Notes under the pieces: model-generated
Seen by the model: the letters and a program-made list of their open reading frames with translations, nothing else
Told to the model about the DNA's origin: nothing
The model's database searches: none
Position numbers and translations under genes: made by a program
NCBI RefSeq assembly: GCF_900095445.1
Contig: NZ_FMJL01000031.1
Location: forward strand, 1 to 42,479
Origin: Clostridium sp. N3C
Lineage (GTDB): Bacteria; Bacillota; Clostridia; Clostridiales; Clostridiaceae
Direction of reading: 5' to 3'
Length of the DNA: 42,479 nt
Part shown: in pieces, positions 17,463 through 25,644 of the stretch
Position numbering within the stretch: the first letter of the stretch is position 1
Layout: every line of letters starts with the position of its first letter

Positions 17463-18137
17463 ATGCCCCTAGAAGGCTTCATTTCTGACAAATACTTTTT
17501 TAGTCCTATCATTTCACTGCTTATAGAATCTAATGCTAAAGCAAACATTATAGAATTGATAAACAATAAACACAAAGAGGAACGGGAAAATAATATTCCC
17601 TTTCAGCACAAGAAAAATGACCTTTTCATGTGGAATATAGTTTATATTAGAGAGGTTCTAGCCAAAGGCACCTATAAAGAAAACTTTAGCGAACTCTACA
17701 ATAAGTTTTATATGAAGATTTTTAAAGCTACCACTGTAAAAGAGCTACAGGCCTTAGAGCTAGAGATCGCTTCTAAATACTTGGACCTACTAATCTACGA
17801 TGCAGAGGTTACAGACACTTTTATTGTAAACAAGCTTCTTCAATATCTGCACATTCATATTGAAAGTCATGTTTCACTAGAACAGTTATCAAAGGACATG
17901 GGTATCTCCATAAGCTATGCTTCAAAGTGCTTTAAAAATAAAATGGGTATGACCATTATGCAATATTGTAAAAAAATCAAAATAGAAAGGGCAAAGAGCT
18001 TATTATTAAGCACTACTAAGAGCATTCTAGATATTGCCCTATTGTTAGGCTTTTATGATCAAAGCCATTTCACTAGGACCTTTAAAGCCTTGACTGGTAT
18101 TACTCCTACCCAGTATCGAAATAATAATTACCTGTAG
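17463..18137 (+). CDS. AraC-family transcriptional regulator
   Basis: This is a 224-residue DNA-binding protein. The C-terminal about 100 residues hold the two AraC helix-turn-helix units. The first is VSLEQLSKDMGISISYASKCFK (split: VSLEQLSKDMGIS, then ISYASKCFK). The second is SILDIALLLGFYDQSHFTRTF (split: SILDIALLLGFYDQ, then SHFTRTF), ending in the family's GITPTQYR. The N-terminal about 120 residues are helical and do not look like the usual AraC cupin arm, so the signal it senses is unclear. AAAGGAGTG lies 7 nt before the ATG. It is divergent from the neopullulanase gene and is the likely activator of it (inference from layout and tandem repeats). Confidence 0.9.
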   Translation: MPLEGFISDKYFFSPIISLLIESNAKANIIELINNKHKEERENNIPFQHKKNDLFMWNIVYIREVLAKGTYKENFSELYNKFYMKIFKATTVKELQALELEIASKYLDLLIYDAEVTDTFIVNKLLQYLHIHIESHVSLEQLSKDMGISISYASKCFKNKMGMTIMQYCKKIKIERAKSLLLSTTKSILDIALLLGFYDQSHFTRTFKALTGITPTQYRNNNYL

Positions 18138-18141
18138 AATA

Positions 18142-18184
18142 AAAAGGCCTTTTCACAGATATGATTTGTGAAAAAGCCTTTTAT
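18142..18184. terminator. Terminator after the AraC gene
   Basis: A 16-bp stem with one mismatch (18142-18157 with 18167-18182), with A-run on the left and T-run on the right. Confidence 0.85.
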
Positions 18185-18241
18185 AGCCATATTCAATAAC
18201 CAAGTAACGAAAACCAATAGCATTATATCAAAAATAAAAGT

Positions 18242-18284
18242 AAAAAACCTTTTATCTACAATATAACATATGTAAATAAAAGGT
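18242..18284 (-). terminator. Terminator of the GNAT gene
   Basis: A 14-bp stem with one mismatch (18247-18260 with 18271-18284) is followed on the minus strand by a T-run (18242-18247). It lies 15 bp past the GNAT stop codon. Confidence 0.8.
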
Positions 18285-18298
18285 CTCCTTAATATATA

Positions 18299-18829
18299 TT
18301 ATACCACTGCCACATCATACTGGCTAGCAGTTGAATTCTTATTAACTTCTACTGGGTACTCTTTGCAAAGTAAAGCTCTTACATATCCTCTGTCCTTTGT
18401 GGTAGATTCTATATAAAATCCTCTTCCATAATAAAATCTAACTAAAGAAAACATCCTTGAGGCAGTGTGCAGATATAAGTTTTTTACTCCTAACTTCATC
18501 ATATAGTTATCAACTGCATTTAATAGTATTTTACCAACACCATTGTTTTGATATGCTACTTTTACACCAAGTCTACTTAAATATGCTGTATTATCAGGAT
18601 TTATTTCAACTCTAACGCTTCCTACAACTTCTCCATCTAAAATAGCTACTAAAACCAATTTAGTTTCTAAATCCCTTTTCAAATCCTCATAACTTTCCTG
18701 TAAAGGTTGCACAAATTCTGTTATACCTGCATTTTCAGCATAGGCCCAGAATGCTTCCTTTGCTTCCTCTATTATTTGAGTAATATCCTCCTCAATTGCT
18801 TCCCTAACCACAAAGGTTATTTTGTCCAT
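18299..18829 (-). CDS. GNAT-family N-acetyltransferase
   Basis: This is a 176-residue acyl-CoA-dependent acetyltransferase. The acetyl-CoA pyrophosphate loop is AYQNNGVGKILL (about 92-103), a Q-x-x-G-x-G form of motif A. It is preceded by the YLSRLGV beta strand and followed by LYLHTASRMFSLVRFYYGRGF, giving the motif B helix and the usual YxxxGF (split: LYLHTASRM, then FSLVRFYYGRGF). The N-terminal extension to residue 40 is helical. The substrate is not predictable. The ATG at 18829 has GGGGG 7 nt upstream and is preferred over a TTG six codons earlier. The promoter carries a perfect 16-bp palindrome over its -10, so the gene is probably repressed by an unlinked or uncertain regulator. Confidence 0.88.
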   Translation of the reverse strand: MDKITFVVREAIEEDITQIIEEAKEAFWAYAENAGITEFVQPLQESYEDLKRDLETKLVLVAILDGEVVGSVRVEINPDNTAYLSRLGVKVAYQNNGVGKILLNAVDNYMMKLGVKNLYLHTASRMFSLVRFYYGRGFYIESTTKDRGYVRALLCKEYPVEVNKNSTASQYDVAVV

Positions 18830-18861
18830 CGATCTACCCCCAATCAATTAATATACTGATA

Positions 18862-18897
18862 TTGTATAATTATACAAACATTATTATAAAAACGCAA
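18862..18897 (-). promoter_or_regulatory. GNAT promoter with palindromic candidate operator
   Basis: TTGCGT (18892-18897), 17 bp, TATAAT (18869-18874) on the minus strand. A perfect 16-bp palindrome TTGTATAATTATACAA (18862-18877) covers the -10, so a bound dimer would block transcription. The A/T-only core makes chance symmetry possible. Confidence 0.6.
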
Positions 18898-19163
18898 TAC
18901 TTTTTTTAAAGTTATTTTGTATATATATAAAATAAGTTTTATATATATACATTGTATTACCTTATGTCATATTTAGTTCTAATTATATGCAAAATCTCAA
19001 TCAAAACAACATTATGATTATATGTGTTTTTCATATCATATACAACAATATTTAATAAAAAAATATTAGCATTATTTCTGGTAGCATATTCACCTTAATC
19101 CTCATATGTTATTTATTGTGAATCAAAAATTATCTTATCTCTGAAAGGAAGTGTACTAGCTCA
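18898..19163. other. AT-rich leader region of the Tyr-rich orphan gene
   Basis: No ORF or stable fold was seen. A CATATGTTA sequence about 60 bp before the start codon (within 19100-19125) fits the CATANNNTA form of sporulation sigma-K -10 elements, but no matching -35 was found. A sporulation promoter is only a weak guess. Confidence 0.3.
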
Positions 19164-19604
19164 ATGCTACATTATAATTATCCTAATGATTATTCAAATC
19201 AATATATAGATCCCTATTATTACGGACCGGATATTTATAGAAACAATCATTCTTCCGATCCTTATACCTTTACCTCTATAGAAAATGACCGTAAACAGGA
19301 TGATAAAAAATCTATTATACCTACTTTGCCCAATTCTTGGTCCTTTGGTCCTTTAACCATACACTGGGATTTTGATGGACAATCTATAAACATGGTGTTA
19401 AAGGTACTGGAGGATGCTCTTGAAAATGTAATTTTATCTATATCTAAACCTACCGTTACTATAACTACAAACATAGGAAATGCCGCTGTAAATTTAAGAA
19501 TAAATGCAGACTTTACAAGCAAGAAAATAGTCCTTAAGGGTACAATATGTCTTGATACTGTTTGCACCTCTTTTAACAATACCACAATTGCAAAATGGCA
19601 GTAG
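19164..19604 (+). CDS. Tyr-rich orphan protein of unknown function
   Basis: This is a 146-residue protein I do not recognise. The first about 30 residues are very rich in Tyr, Asn, Asp and Pro (YPNDYSNQY, then DPYYYGPDIYR). A polar linker follows to about 50. The rest (about 55-146) alternates hydrophobic and polar residues (PTVTITTNIGNAAVNLRINA), consistent with a beta-sandwich domain. There are two Cys in GTICLDTVCTSF (about 128-139). No signal peptide or membrane helix is seen. The ribosome site (AAGGA) is 14 nt from the ATG, longer than usual. The gene is monocistronic, with its own terminator. The Tyr-rich tail recalls spore-coat or other cross-linked surface proteins, but that is speculation. 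Confidence 0.65.
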   Translation: MLHYNYPNDYSNQYIDPYYYGPDIYRNNHSSDPYTFTSIENDRKQDDKKSIIPTLPNSWSFGPLTIHWDFDGQSINMVLKVLEDALENVILSISKPTVTITTNIGNAAVNLRINADFTSKKIVLKGTICLDTVCTSFNNTTIAKWQ

Positions 19605-19645
19605 TAGAGAAGATGCCTATAACTTTTATAAGGAAGTTTTATATA

Positions 19646-19685
19646 AAAAAATATGGAGCTCTAAAAATGAGTCTCCATATTTTTT
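19646..19685. terminator. Bidirectional terminator between orphan gene and hydratase
   Basis: A 13-bp perfect stem (19646-19658 with 19673-19685) with GGAG/CTCC at its loop end and A/T runs on both sides. It serves the rightward orphan and the leftward hydratase. Confidence 0.85.
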
Positions 19686-19716
19686 ATTATATTCACTGTT
19701 CTGAAAATCCTTAGAT

Positions 19717-22041
19717 TTAATTAGCTGCATAGTAGTTTATTAAGCAACCGCATAAAATTATAGTCTTTTCGTCCTCTGTTAATTTATTGAGCTTAAGCTC
19801 TATATTTTTATTGCCATCCTTACCTACTATAACTGCAGGAATAGTTTCCTTACCAGCCTTAACTGCTTCCTTAATATCTTCGATATAAATATATTGTCCA
19901 ACTTCAAAGCTGTCTACAAGAGCTTCATCTACAACGAAAGGTAACATACCCCAGTTAATTAGGTTGCTTCTATATCTCTTTGTAGCATATTCTAAAGCTA
20001 TATTTGCTGAAGCTCCTAATACTCTTTGACAGGAGGCTGCCTGTTCTCTTGCGGAACCGTCCCCTGGTCTTAGGGCAAATATAGTGCTTCCTATTTGAGT
20101 TGTGGACATGAAGCTCTTTAATTCCTCTTCAGATATATCCTCTCCCTTTAGCTTTTGTACTACAGCTTTTAATTCTTCTATATTTGCTTCTTTTCCTTCT
20201 ATATATGCTCTTCTTTTCTTTTCCAACCCTTGTACCGCTTTAGCTCTGCCTACATACTGTGGATCCTTACGAGACAATGCAAACTCTGATAGCTTTAAAG
20301 GATTGGATCTATAGGAGGAAGTTTCTCCTGAAGGAATAAGTTCATCTGTTGTAGTAACTTCATCCTTAATTACAGACGCAACCTTTAGCAATAGATTATC
20401 GGTAAGCTTTGGCATCTCTGGCCAATCACAGATATTTGGACCGTATTTTAATGGTGCATCTATTTGAGCTTTCCCATATCCATAGTAAACTCTCTTTTCA
20501 TAAGGAGATCTATCATATTCATAACTTGTATCTACATCTGGAATTTCTATTTCTGTAGCTGGAGTTAGGTATCCACCATTCATAGCAGTAGCTGCAATGG
20601 ATAAAGCATCAACTAAAGCTACAGAAGATATTTGTCCTTCTCCTGGCTTAGAACCTTCTCTGTTAGGGAAGTTTCTTGTAGTATGTCTTATACTGAATCC
20701 ATTATTATTAGGTACATCTCCTGCACCAAAGCATGGACCACAGAAAGCAGTTTTTAATGTTGCACCACTAGCCATCAAGTCACTAATAGCACCTCTCTTA
20801 ATAAGCTGTAAGAAGATTGGTTGGCTTGCAGGATATACACTTAAGTTAAAGTAATCATTTCCTACAGACTTATCCTTAAGTATAGCTGCTGCCTTTAATA
20901 CATTTTCAAACATACCACCAGCACAACCAGCTATAATACCTTGATCTACTTTTACTTTTCCATCTACTATCTTATCTGTTAGCTTAAAGTCTATCTTAGG
21001 ATTATCTAAAGACTTCTTAGCCTCTTCTTCTACATGTTTTAATATTTCATAAGGATTGCTGTTTAATTCAGAAATCTTATATACATTGCTTGGGTGGAAA
21101 GGCAAAGCAATCATTGGTTCTACCTTGCTTAAGTCTACCATTACTAAACCATCATAGTATGCTACCTTTCCTGGCTGCAATTTTGCATAGTCCCTTGATC
21201 TGCCATGAATCTTGTAGTATTCTTCAACCTTTTCATCAGTAACCCAAATGGAGCTTAAGCAGGTAGTTTCCGTAGTCATTACATCTATACCGTTTCTAAA
21301 ATCAACAGATAGGTTTCCTACTCCTGGTCCTATAAATTCTAGTACCTTATTCTTAACAAAACCGTTCTTAAATACCTCACCAATAATAGCTAAAGCTACG
21401 TCATGAGGTCCAACACCCCTTTTAGGCTCCCCTTCTAAATAAACTGCTACAACCTTTGGATAAGTAAAGTCATAGGTCTTACCAAGAAGTTGCTTAACTA
21501 ACTCTGGTCCACCTTCACCTATAGCCATTGTTCCTAGTGCACCATATCTTGTATGGCTGTCAGAACCTAAAATCATCTTTCCACAGGCAGCCATCTCTTC
21601 TCTCATATAAGTATGTATTACTGCTTGGTGAGCAGGTACATATATTCCACCATACTTTTTAGCTGCCGATAAACCAAATACATGGTCATCTTCGTTAATA
21701 GTTCCTCCTACAGCACAAAGGCTATTATGACAGTTAGTCAATACATATGGTATAGGGAATTCCTTTAAACCACTAGCTTTAGCCGTTTGAATTATACCTA
21801 CATAGGTAATATCATGGGAAGCCAAAGCATCGAACTTAATTTTAATAAAATCCTCGTTATTTGAAGTATTATGTTTTTGAATAATGCCATAGGCTATGGT
21901 CTCTCTTTTAGCCTTTTCTGGATTTAAATCCTCGGGACTTAAGTCACATTCTTTTAAGTCTGCTGCTGAAATTTCATCCACAGCCCCTAGAATTTTGTCC
22001 CCATTATACACAAATACGCCTTTATCAAAAGCTGTAACCAT
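19717..22041 (-). CDS. Aconitase-superfamily hydratase (YbhJ-like)
   Basis: This is a 774-residue 4Fe-4S hydro-lyase homologue. The three cluster Cys can be placed at Cys373 (IAGCAGG) and Cys434/Cys437 ([10 protein letters not shown]). These align with aconitase Cys358 and the Cys421-x-x-Cys424 pair. GSDSHT (159-164) and the substrate-binding [11 protein letters not shown] (454-464) also match aconitase blocks. The C-terminal swivel domain follows. Around Cys373 the usual SCTNSS is replaced by AGCAGGMF, which separates this group (annotated simply as hydratase; E. coli YbhJ is similar) from citrate and homoaconitate enzymes. The substrate is unknown. GGGGGG ribosome site. The gene is divergent from a LysR regulator that probably controls it. 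Confidence 0.88.
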   Translation of the reverse strand: MVTAFDKGVFVYNGDKILGAVDEISAADLKECDLSPEDLNPEKAKRETIAYGIIQKHNTSNNEDFIKIKFDALASHDITYVGIIQTAKASGLKEFPIPYVLTNCHNSLCAVGGTINEDDHVFGLSAAKKYGGIYVPAHQAVIHTYMREEMAACGKMILGSDSHTRYGALGTMAIGEGGPELVKQLLGKTYDFTYPKVVAVYLEGEPKRGVGPHDVALAIIGEVFKNGFVKNKVLEFIGPGVGNLSVDFRNGIDVMTTETTCLSSIWVTDEKVEEYYKIHGRSRDYAKLQPGKVAYYDGLVMVDLSKVEPMIALPFHPSNVYKISELNSNPYEILKHVEEEAKKSLDNPKIDFKLTDKIVDGKVKVDQGIIAGCAGGMFENVLKAAAILKDKSVGNDYFNLSVYPASQPIFLQLIKRGAISDLMASGATLKTAFCGPCFGAGDVPNNNGFSIRHTTRNFPNREGSKPGEGQISSVALVDALSIAATAMNGGYLTPATEIEIPDVDTSYEYDRSPYEKRVYYGYGKAQIDAPLKYGPNICDWPEMPKLTDNLLLKVASVIKDEVTTTDELIPSGETSSYRSNPLKLSEFALSRKDPQYVGRAKAVQGLEKKRRAYIEGKEANIEELKAVVQKLKGEDISEEELKSFMSTTQIGSTIFALRPGDGSAREQAASCQRVLGASANIALEYATKRYRSNLINWGMLPFVVDEALVDSFEVGQYIYIEDIKEAVKAGKETIPAVIVGKDGNKNIELKLNKLTEDEKTIILCGCLINYYAAN

Positions 22042-22079
22042 TAATATCCCCCCAAATCACATGAAAATCTAGATTATAG

Positions 22080-22095
22080 ATACTTATTCTAGTAT
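22080..22095. promoter_or_regulatory. Candidate LysR operator in the hydratase/LysR divergent region
   Basis: The interrupted dyad ATACT-N6-AGTAT (22080-22095) lies about 40 bp upstream of the hydratase start and close to a TATAAT-like box. LysR proteins bind short dyads of this kind between divergent genes. The fit to the T-N11-A rule is imperfect, so this is tentative. Confidence 0.35.
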
Positions 22096-22190
22096 AATTA
22101 TAACAACTTAAGATATATATTGGAAATATTTAAATCATATATTATTCATACTTTTATCATATAAATCCATTTAGAAAGTGAGATAGACTT

Positions 22191-23054
22191 ATGGATATTA
22201 AGCAATTAAGATACTTTATTGCCATTGCCGAAGAGGGCTCCATTTCTAAAGCTGCCAAGAGACTGCATATGGCTCAGCCACCGCTAAGTCAACAGCTAAA
22301 AGCCTTGGAAGAAGAATTAGGCATAGAGCTATTTGAAAGAAATACTAGAAAATTAGAAATCACAACTGCTGGACAAACTTTGTATCATAAGGCTAAGCAA
22401 ATATTAAAACTTATGGACATAACCATTAAAGAAGTTAAAGATATTAACGACGGTCTTGCAGGAAAACTATCAATAGGCACTGTTTCTGCCGCAGGGGCTA
22501 CCTTTTTACCTCAACTCATTTCAAACTTTCACAGGAAATTTCCTAATGTAAGTTTTGAAATAATTGACGAAGATACTTCTAGTATTATTGAATTACTTTC
22601 TAAGGGCTTCATTGATATAGGTATAATACGAACTCCTTACAACACAGAAGGTTTTGAAGTTATCAATCTACCGGAAGAGCCTATGATTGTGGCAAGCAAA
22701 ATAGACTATTGGGATAAAAGAAAAAAAGTTATAAGTTTAAAGGATCTAAATCAATTACCTATAGTACTACATAGGCGATATGAAAAAACTATAGGAGAAC
22801 TATGTAACAAGAAAGGTTTTTCTCCTAATATAATTTGCAAAAGTAATGATGTCCGTACTATTCTTTTATGGGCCAATGCTGGTATTGGTGTTGCCATAAT
22901 CCCAAAAAACTGCTTAGATCTAATTCCTAATAGCAAGCTTTATTATAGAGAATTAAAAGAGACTGAACTAAGAGTAGGTACTGCAATAATATGGCCTAAA
23001 ACAGGATATCAGTCTTCAACTACTAAGCAGTTCATAAAATTGCTAAAAGACTAA
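22191..23054 (+). CDS. LysR-family transcriptional regulator
   Basis: This is a 287-residue LysR regulator. The N-terminal winged helix-turn-helix is canonical: MDIKQLRYFIAIAEEGSIS, then KAAKRLHMAQPPLSQQLKAL, then EEELGIELFERN, followed by the linker helix to about 90. The C-terminal about 195 residues form the two-lobed co-inducer domain (LSIGTVSAAG near 92-101, FIDIGIIRTPY near 143-153, GIGVAIIPKNCL near 235-246). The ribosome site is weak (AAAGTGAGAT). It is divergent from the hydratase by 149 bp, the classic arrangement for a LysR protein activating the adjacent gene with that enzyme's substrate or a related acid as co-inducer (inference). Confidence 0.93.
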   Translation: MDIKQLRYFIAIAEEGSISKAAKRLHMAQPPLSQQLKALEEELGIELFERNTRKLEITTAGQTLYHKAKQILKLMDITIKEVKDINDGLAGKLSIGTVSAAGATFLPQLISNFHRKFPNVSFEIIDEDTSSIIELLSKGFIDIGIIRTPYNTEGFEVINLPEEPMIVASKIDYWDKRKKVISLKDLNQLPIVLHRRYEKTIGELCNKKGFSPNIICKSNDVRTILLWANAGIGVAIIPKNCLDLIPNSKLYYRELKETELRVGTAIIWPKTGYQSSTTKQFIKLLKD

Positions 23055-23076
23055 TTATACTTATAGTTTTATTACA

Positions 23077-23119
23077 TAAAAAAGTGAGCTGCAAAAGCAT
23101 TATATTTTTGCAGCTCACT
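23077..23119 (-). terminator. Terminator of the maltodextrin operon
   Basis: A 14-bp perfect stem (23083-23096 with 23106-23119) with a GAGCTGC core is followed on the minus strand by a T-run (23077-23083). It lies 25 bp past the amylase stop. Confidence 0.9.
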
Positions 23120-23144
23120 AAATTAATATTTATTCTTAAATTTA

Positions 23145-24737
23145 TTACTTTAAGATGGCAGTTGACATTGAAGGCATAGTCAATTTACCCTTCTTCAAGG
23201 TAATCTTTCCGTCACTGGTTTTTAGCTCTCCCTTAACCTTAAGCTTAGAATACTCATCACCGCTTAAGTCTATGTCTACTTGCTCATCGCCTAGATTATG
23301 AATAACATATACCTTAGAGTTATTATATTCTAGACTATAAGCACATAGAGCCTCATTTCCCAAATCTATAGAAGTTACCTTTCCTCTTTGAATTTCAGGA
23401 TTTTCATTTTTTATTCTTATAATATCTTTATAAAATTGAAGCAAGGAATTTTTATCTTTTTCCTGTTCTGCAACTCCAGCCTCTATAGTACTAGTATAAT
23501 CAGCGTTAGGTGGCGCTTGGGTAATTCCTTTTGTATCGCTAGTAGACCACAACATTGGTAGTCTCTTATTTTCGTCCTTACCGGAACCAACCATTCCTAT
23601 TTCTTCACCGTAATATATAAAGGTGTTTCCTGGCATCATCTGATAAAGACTAGCAGCCATTTTCATTTGAACAAGATTTTGCCCTAAAAATCCTGCACTT
23701 CTTCCCTGATCATGGTTAGATATAAAAGGTGCATCAATGGCATCTTCATCAATGTTTTTGATTTTATTCTGCCATTCTTCCAAGGACTTACTAAAACCAA
23801 GGCCATCTTTCTTTCTTATAGTAGTAACTATTTTTCCTGTAGTATCTGAAAATGGGAAGTTAAAGAAGCTATCTGCTCCAGTCTTATAGTATTCAGATAC
23901 AGTCCCTGCATCTGACCATACTTCTCCAACTATGTAGACATCCTTTTTATAAGCTTCCATTCTTTCATTAAAATCCTTTAAGAATTCCACGCTCTTTGTA
24001 GTATTGCCAGTATAGTAGGAAGTGCAAGCATCCATTCTGAAACCAGCCACACCTTTATCTAGCCAGAACTTACCTATCTTTTCGATTTCCTCTCTAACCT
24101 CTGGATTATCCAAATTCAAGTCTGGCATCTGATCCCAGAATTGACCTTCGTAATACCATCCTGAAGGCATACCTACTGAATGATAACCGGACTTTTTCTC
24201 CTGAGAAAAGTTATAATATTTAACATACTTATTATGTTCCCTGCATAATTCAGGGTGAGTGCATACCTCTTGTCCGCAAGGTTCTATCGCTAAACTTTTC
24301 TTAGCAGATACAAACCATGGATGCTGTGTAGAGCTATGGTTCACTACTAGGTCAATAATTACTTTAATTCCTCTTTCATTACACTTTTCTATTAATTCTT
24401 CAAAATCCTCCATAGTGCCGTATTGAGAATCAATAGAATAATAATCTGTAACATCATACTTATGATAGGTAGGAGATGGCATTATAGGCATAAGCCATAT
24501 GCCATCTATGCCTAGGTCATTTTGGGTTTTAAAATCATTATCCTTCAAATAATCTAGTTTTTCTATTATGCCTTTTATATCTCCAATTCCATCTCCGTCA
24601 GAATCGTAAAAAGAACGAACAAAAATTTCATAATAGTTTCTATAATCATCATCTATTACATTAATCTTCTGTTCTTCACTGCATCCGCCCATAAGAAGCA
24701 TAGTAAAGATTAACATAATTCCTAGGACTTTTTTCAT
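23145..24737 (-). CDS. Surface alpha-amylase lipoprotein (GH13)
   Basis: This is a 530-residue glycoside hydrolase family 13 enzyme exported and lipid-anchored. Signal segment 4-16, lipobox MGGC with Cys19. The barrel begins near 34 with YYEIFVRSFYDSDGDGIGD, a calcium-type loop. Catalytic residues are Asp236 (GFRMDAC), Glu272 (IVGEVW) and Asp343 (ISNHDQGR), with DLVVNH at 129-134. The region V sequence MPDLN (204-208) marks the intermediate GH13 group between oligo-1,6-glucosidases and neopullulanases. An insert at about 150-170 carries three Cys (154, 159, 165), unusual for this domain. A C-terminal beta domain follows. GGAGG 9 nt before the ATG. It is last in the lacI-malEFG operon and would break starch down at the cell surface for the importer. 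Confidence 0.92.
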   Translation of the reverse strand: MKKVLGIMLIFTMLLMGGCSEEQKINVIDDDYRNYYEIFVRSFYDSDGDGIGDIKGIIEKLDYLKDNDFKTQNDLGIDGIWLMPIMPSPTYHKYDVTDYYSIDSQYGTMEDFEELIEKCNERGIKVIIDLVVNHSSTQHPWFVSAKKSLAIEPCGQEVCTHPELCREHNKYVKYYNFSQEKKSGYHSVGMPSGWYYEGQFWDQMPDLNLDNPEVREEIEKIGKFWLDKGVAGFRMDACTSYYTGNTTKSVEFLKDFNERMEAYKKDVYIVGEVWSDAGTVSEYYKTGADSFFNFPFSDTTGKIVTTIRKKDGLGFSKSLEEWQNKIKNIDEDAIDAPFISNHDQGRSAGFLGQNLVQMKMAASLYQMMPGNTFIYYGEEIGMVGSGKDENKRLPMLWSTSDTKGITQAPPNADYTSTIEAGVAEQEKDKNSLLQFYKDIIRIKNENPEIQRGKVTSIDLGNEALCAYSLEYNNSKVYVIHNLGDEQVDIDLSGDEYSKLKVKGELKTSDGKITLKKGKLTMPSMSTAILK

Positions 24738-24759
24738 ACTTTAATTCCTCCAATAAAAC

Positions 24760-25644
24760 TTAGCCCTTTACAGAACCTCCAGTTATACCTTCTACATAGT
24801 ACTTTTGCATGTAGATAAATAGAATTGTTATAGGTATAGCAACTAATACAGCACCAGCACAGAATTGCGTAAAGTAAGCATTAACATTTTCTCTTGTAAG
24901 CATCTGATATAATCCAAGAGCAATAGTGTAATTCTGATAATTATCCTTCATAATAACGCTAACAAATATAAAGTCTACCCAAGGAGCTAAGAAGGATGTC
25001 AAAACTGTATAAGTAATAATTGGCTTTGAAAGAGGCAATGTGATCTTCCAGAATATCTGGCTTTTAGTTGCTCCATCTATAGTTGCAGCCTCATCTAAGG
25101 CCTTAGGAATAGTATCAAAGAATCCCTTTGATATCATAAATCCTAAAGCAGATCCACCAGAATATACTATAACTAAAGCTATAAGAGATTGATCCAACTG
25201 CAGTGACTTTAATATATGATAAACTGCTGTCATTGACATAAAGCCTGGGAACATACCTAAAATCAATGCTACATTCATCATAGGTTTTCTTGATTTAAAT
25301 CTCAATCTACTGAAAGTATAGCTAGTACCTAATATCATTAAAGTAGATAGTATACAGGTGAATATTGCTACTACTAAGGTATTCATGAACCATCTAGGAT
25401 AGTTAAACAAGTCTGTCTCAGTAAATAATTTAATATAGTTATTGAAAGTATAATTTTTAGGCAAAATATAAGTTGTATAGGCACCTTTTTCTGCTCTAAA
25501 GGACTGCAGAATAAGCCATACTAATGGAAAGATCCATATTAAAGCTAATACTGTTAAAATAACATAGATTATAGCATTAGCTATTTTAGTTCTCATCCCA
25601 TAACCTGTCTTTATATTTTTATTAGATTTATTCTTATCTATCAT
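24760..25644 (-). CDS. malG: Maltodextrin ABC transporter permease (MalG type)
   Basis: This is a 294-residue inner-membrane permease with six predicted helices. The cytosolic EAA loop is DEAATIDGATKSQIFWKITL (about 190-209, conserved G at the usual place), which docks on an ABC ATPase. The opening IWIFPLVWLILQSFR and the C-terminal MQKYYVEGITGGSVKG are typical of MalG-group proteins (CUT1 family). AAAGGAGG upstream; the ATG overlaps the malF stop by 4 bp, indicating translational coupling. It would form the pore with MalF. No ATPase gene is in this operon. Confidence 0.93.
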   Translation of the reverse strand: MIDKNKSNKNIKTGYGMRTKIANAIIYVILTVLALIWIFPLVWLILQSFRAEKGAYTTYILPKNYTFNNYIKLFTETDLFNYPRWFMNTLVVAIFTCILSTLMILGTSYTFSRLRFKSRKPMMNVALILGMFPGFMSMTAVYHILKSLQLDQSLIALVIVYSGGSALGFMISKGFFDTIPKALDEAATIDGATKSQIFWKITLPLSKPIITYTVLTSFLAPWVDFIFVSVIMKDNYQNYTIALGLYQMLTRENVNAYFTQFCAGAVLVAIPITILFIYMQKYYVEGITGGSVKG

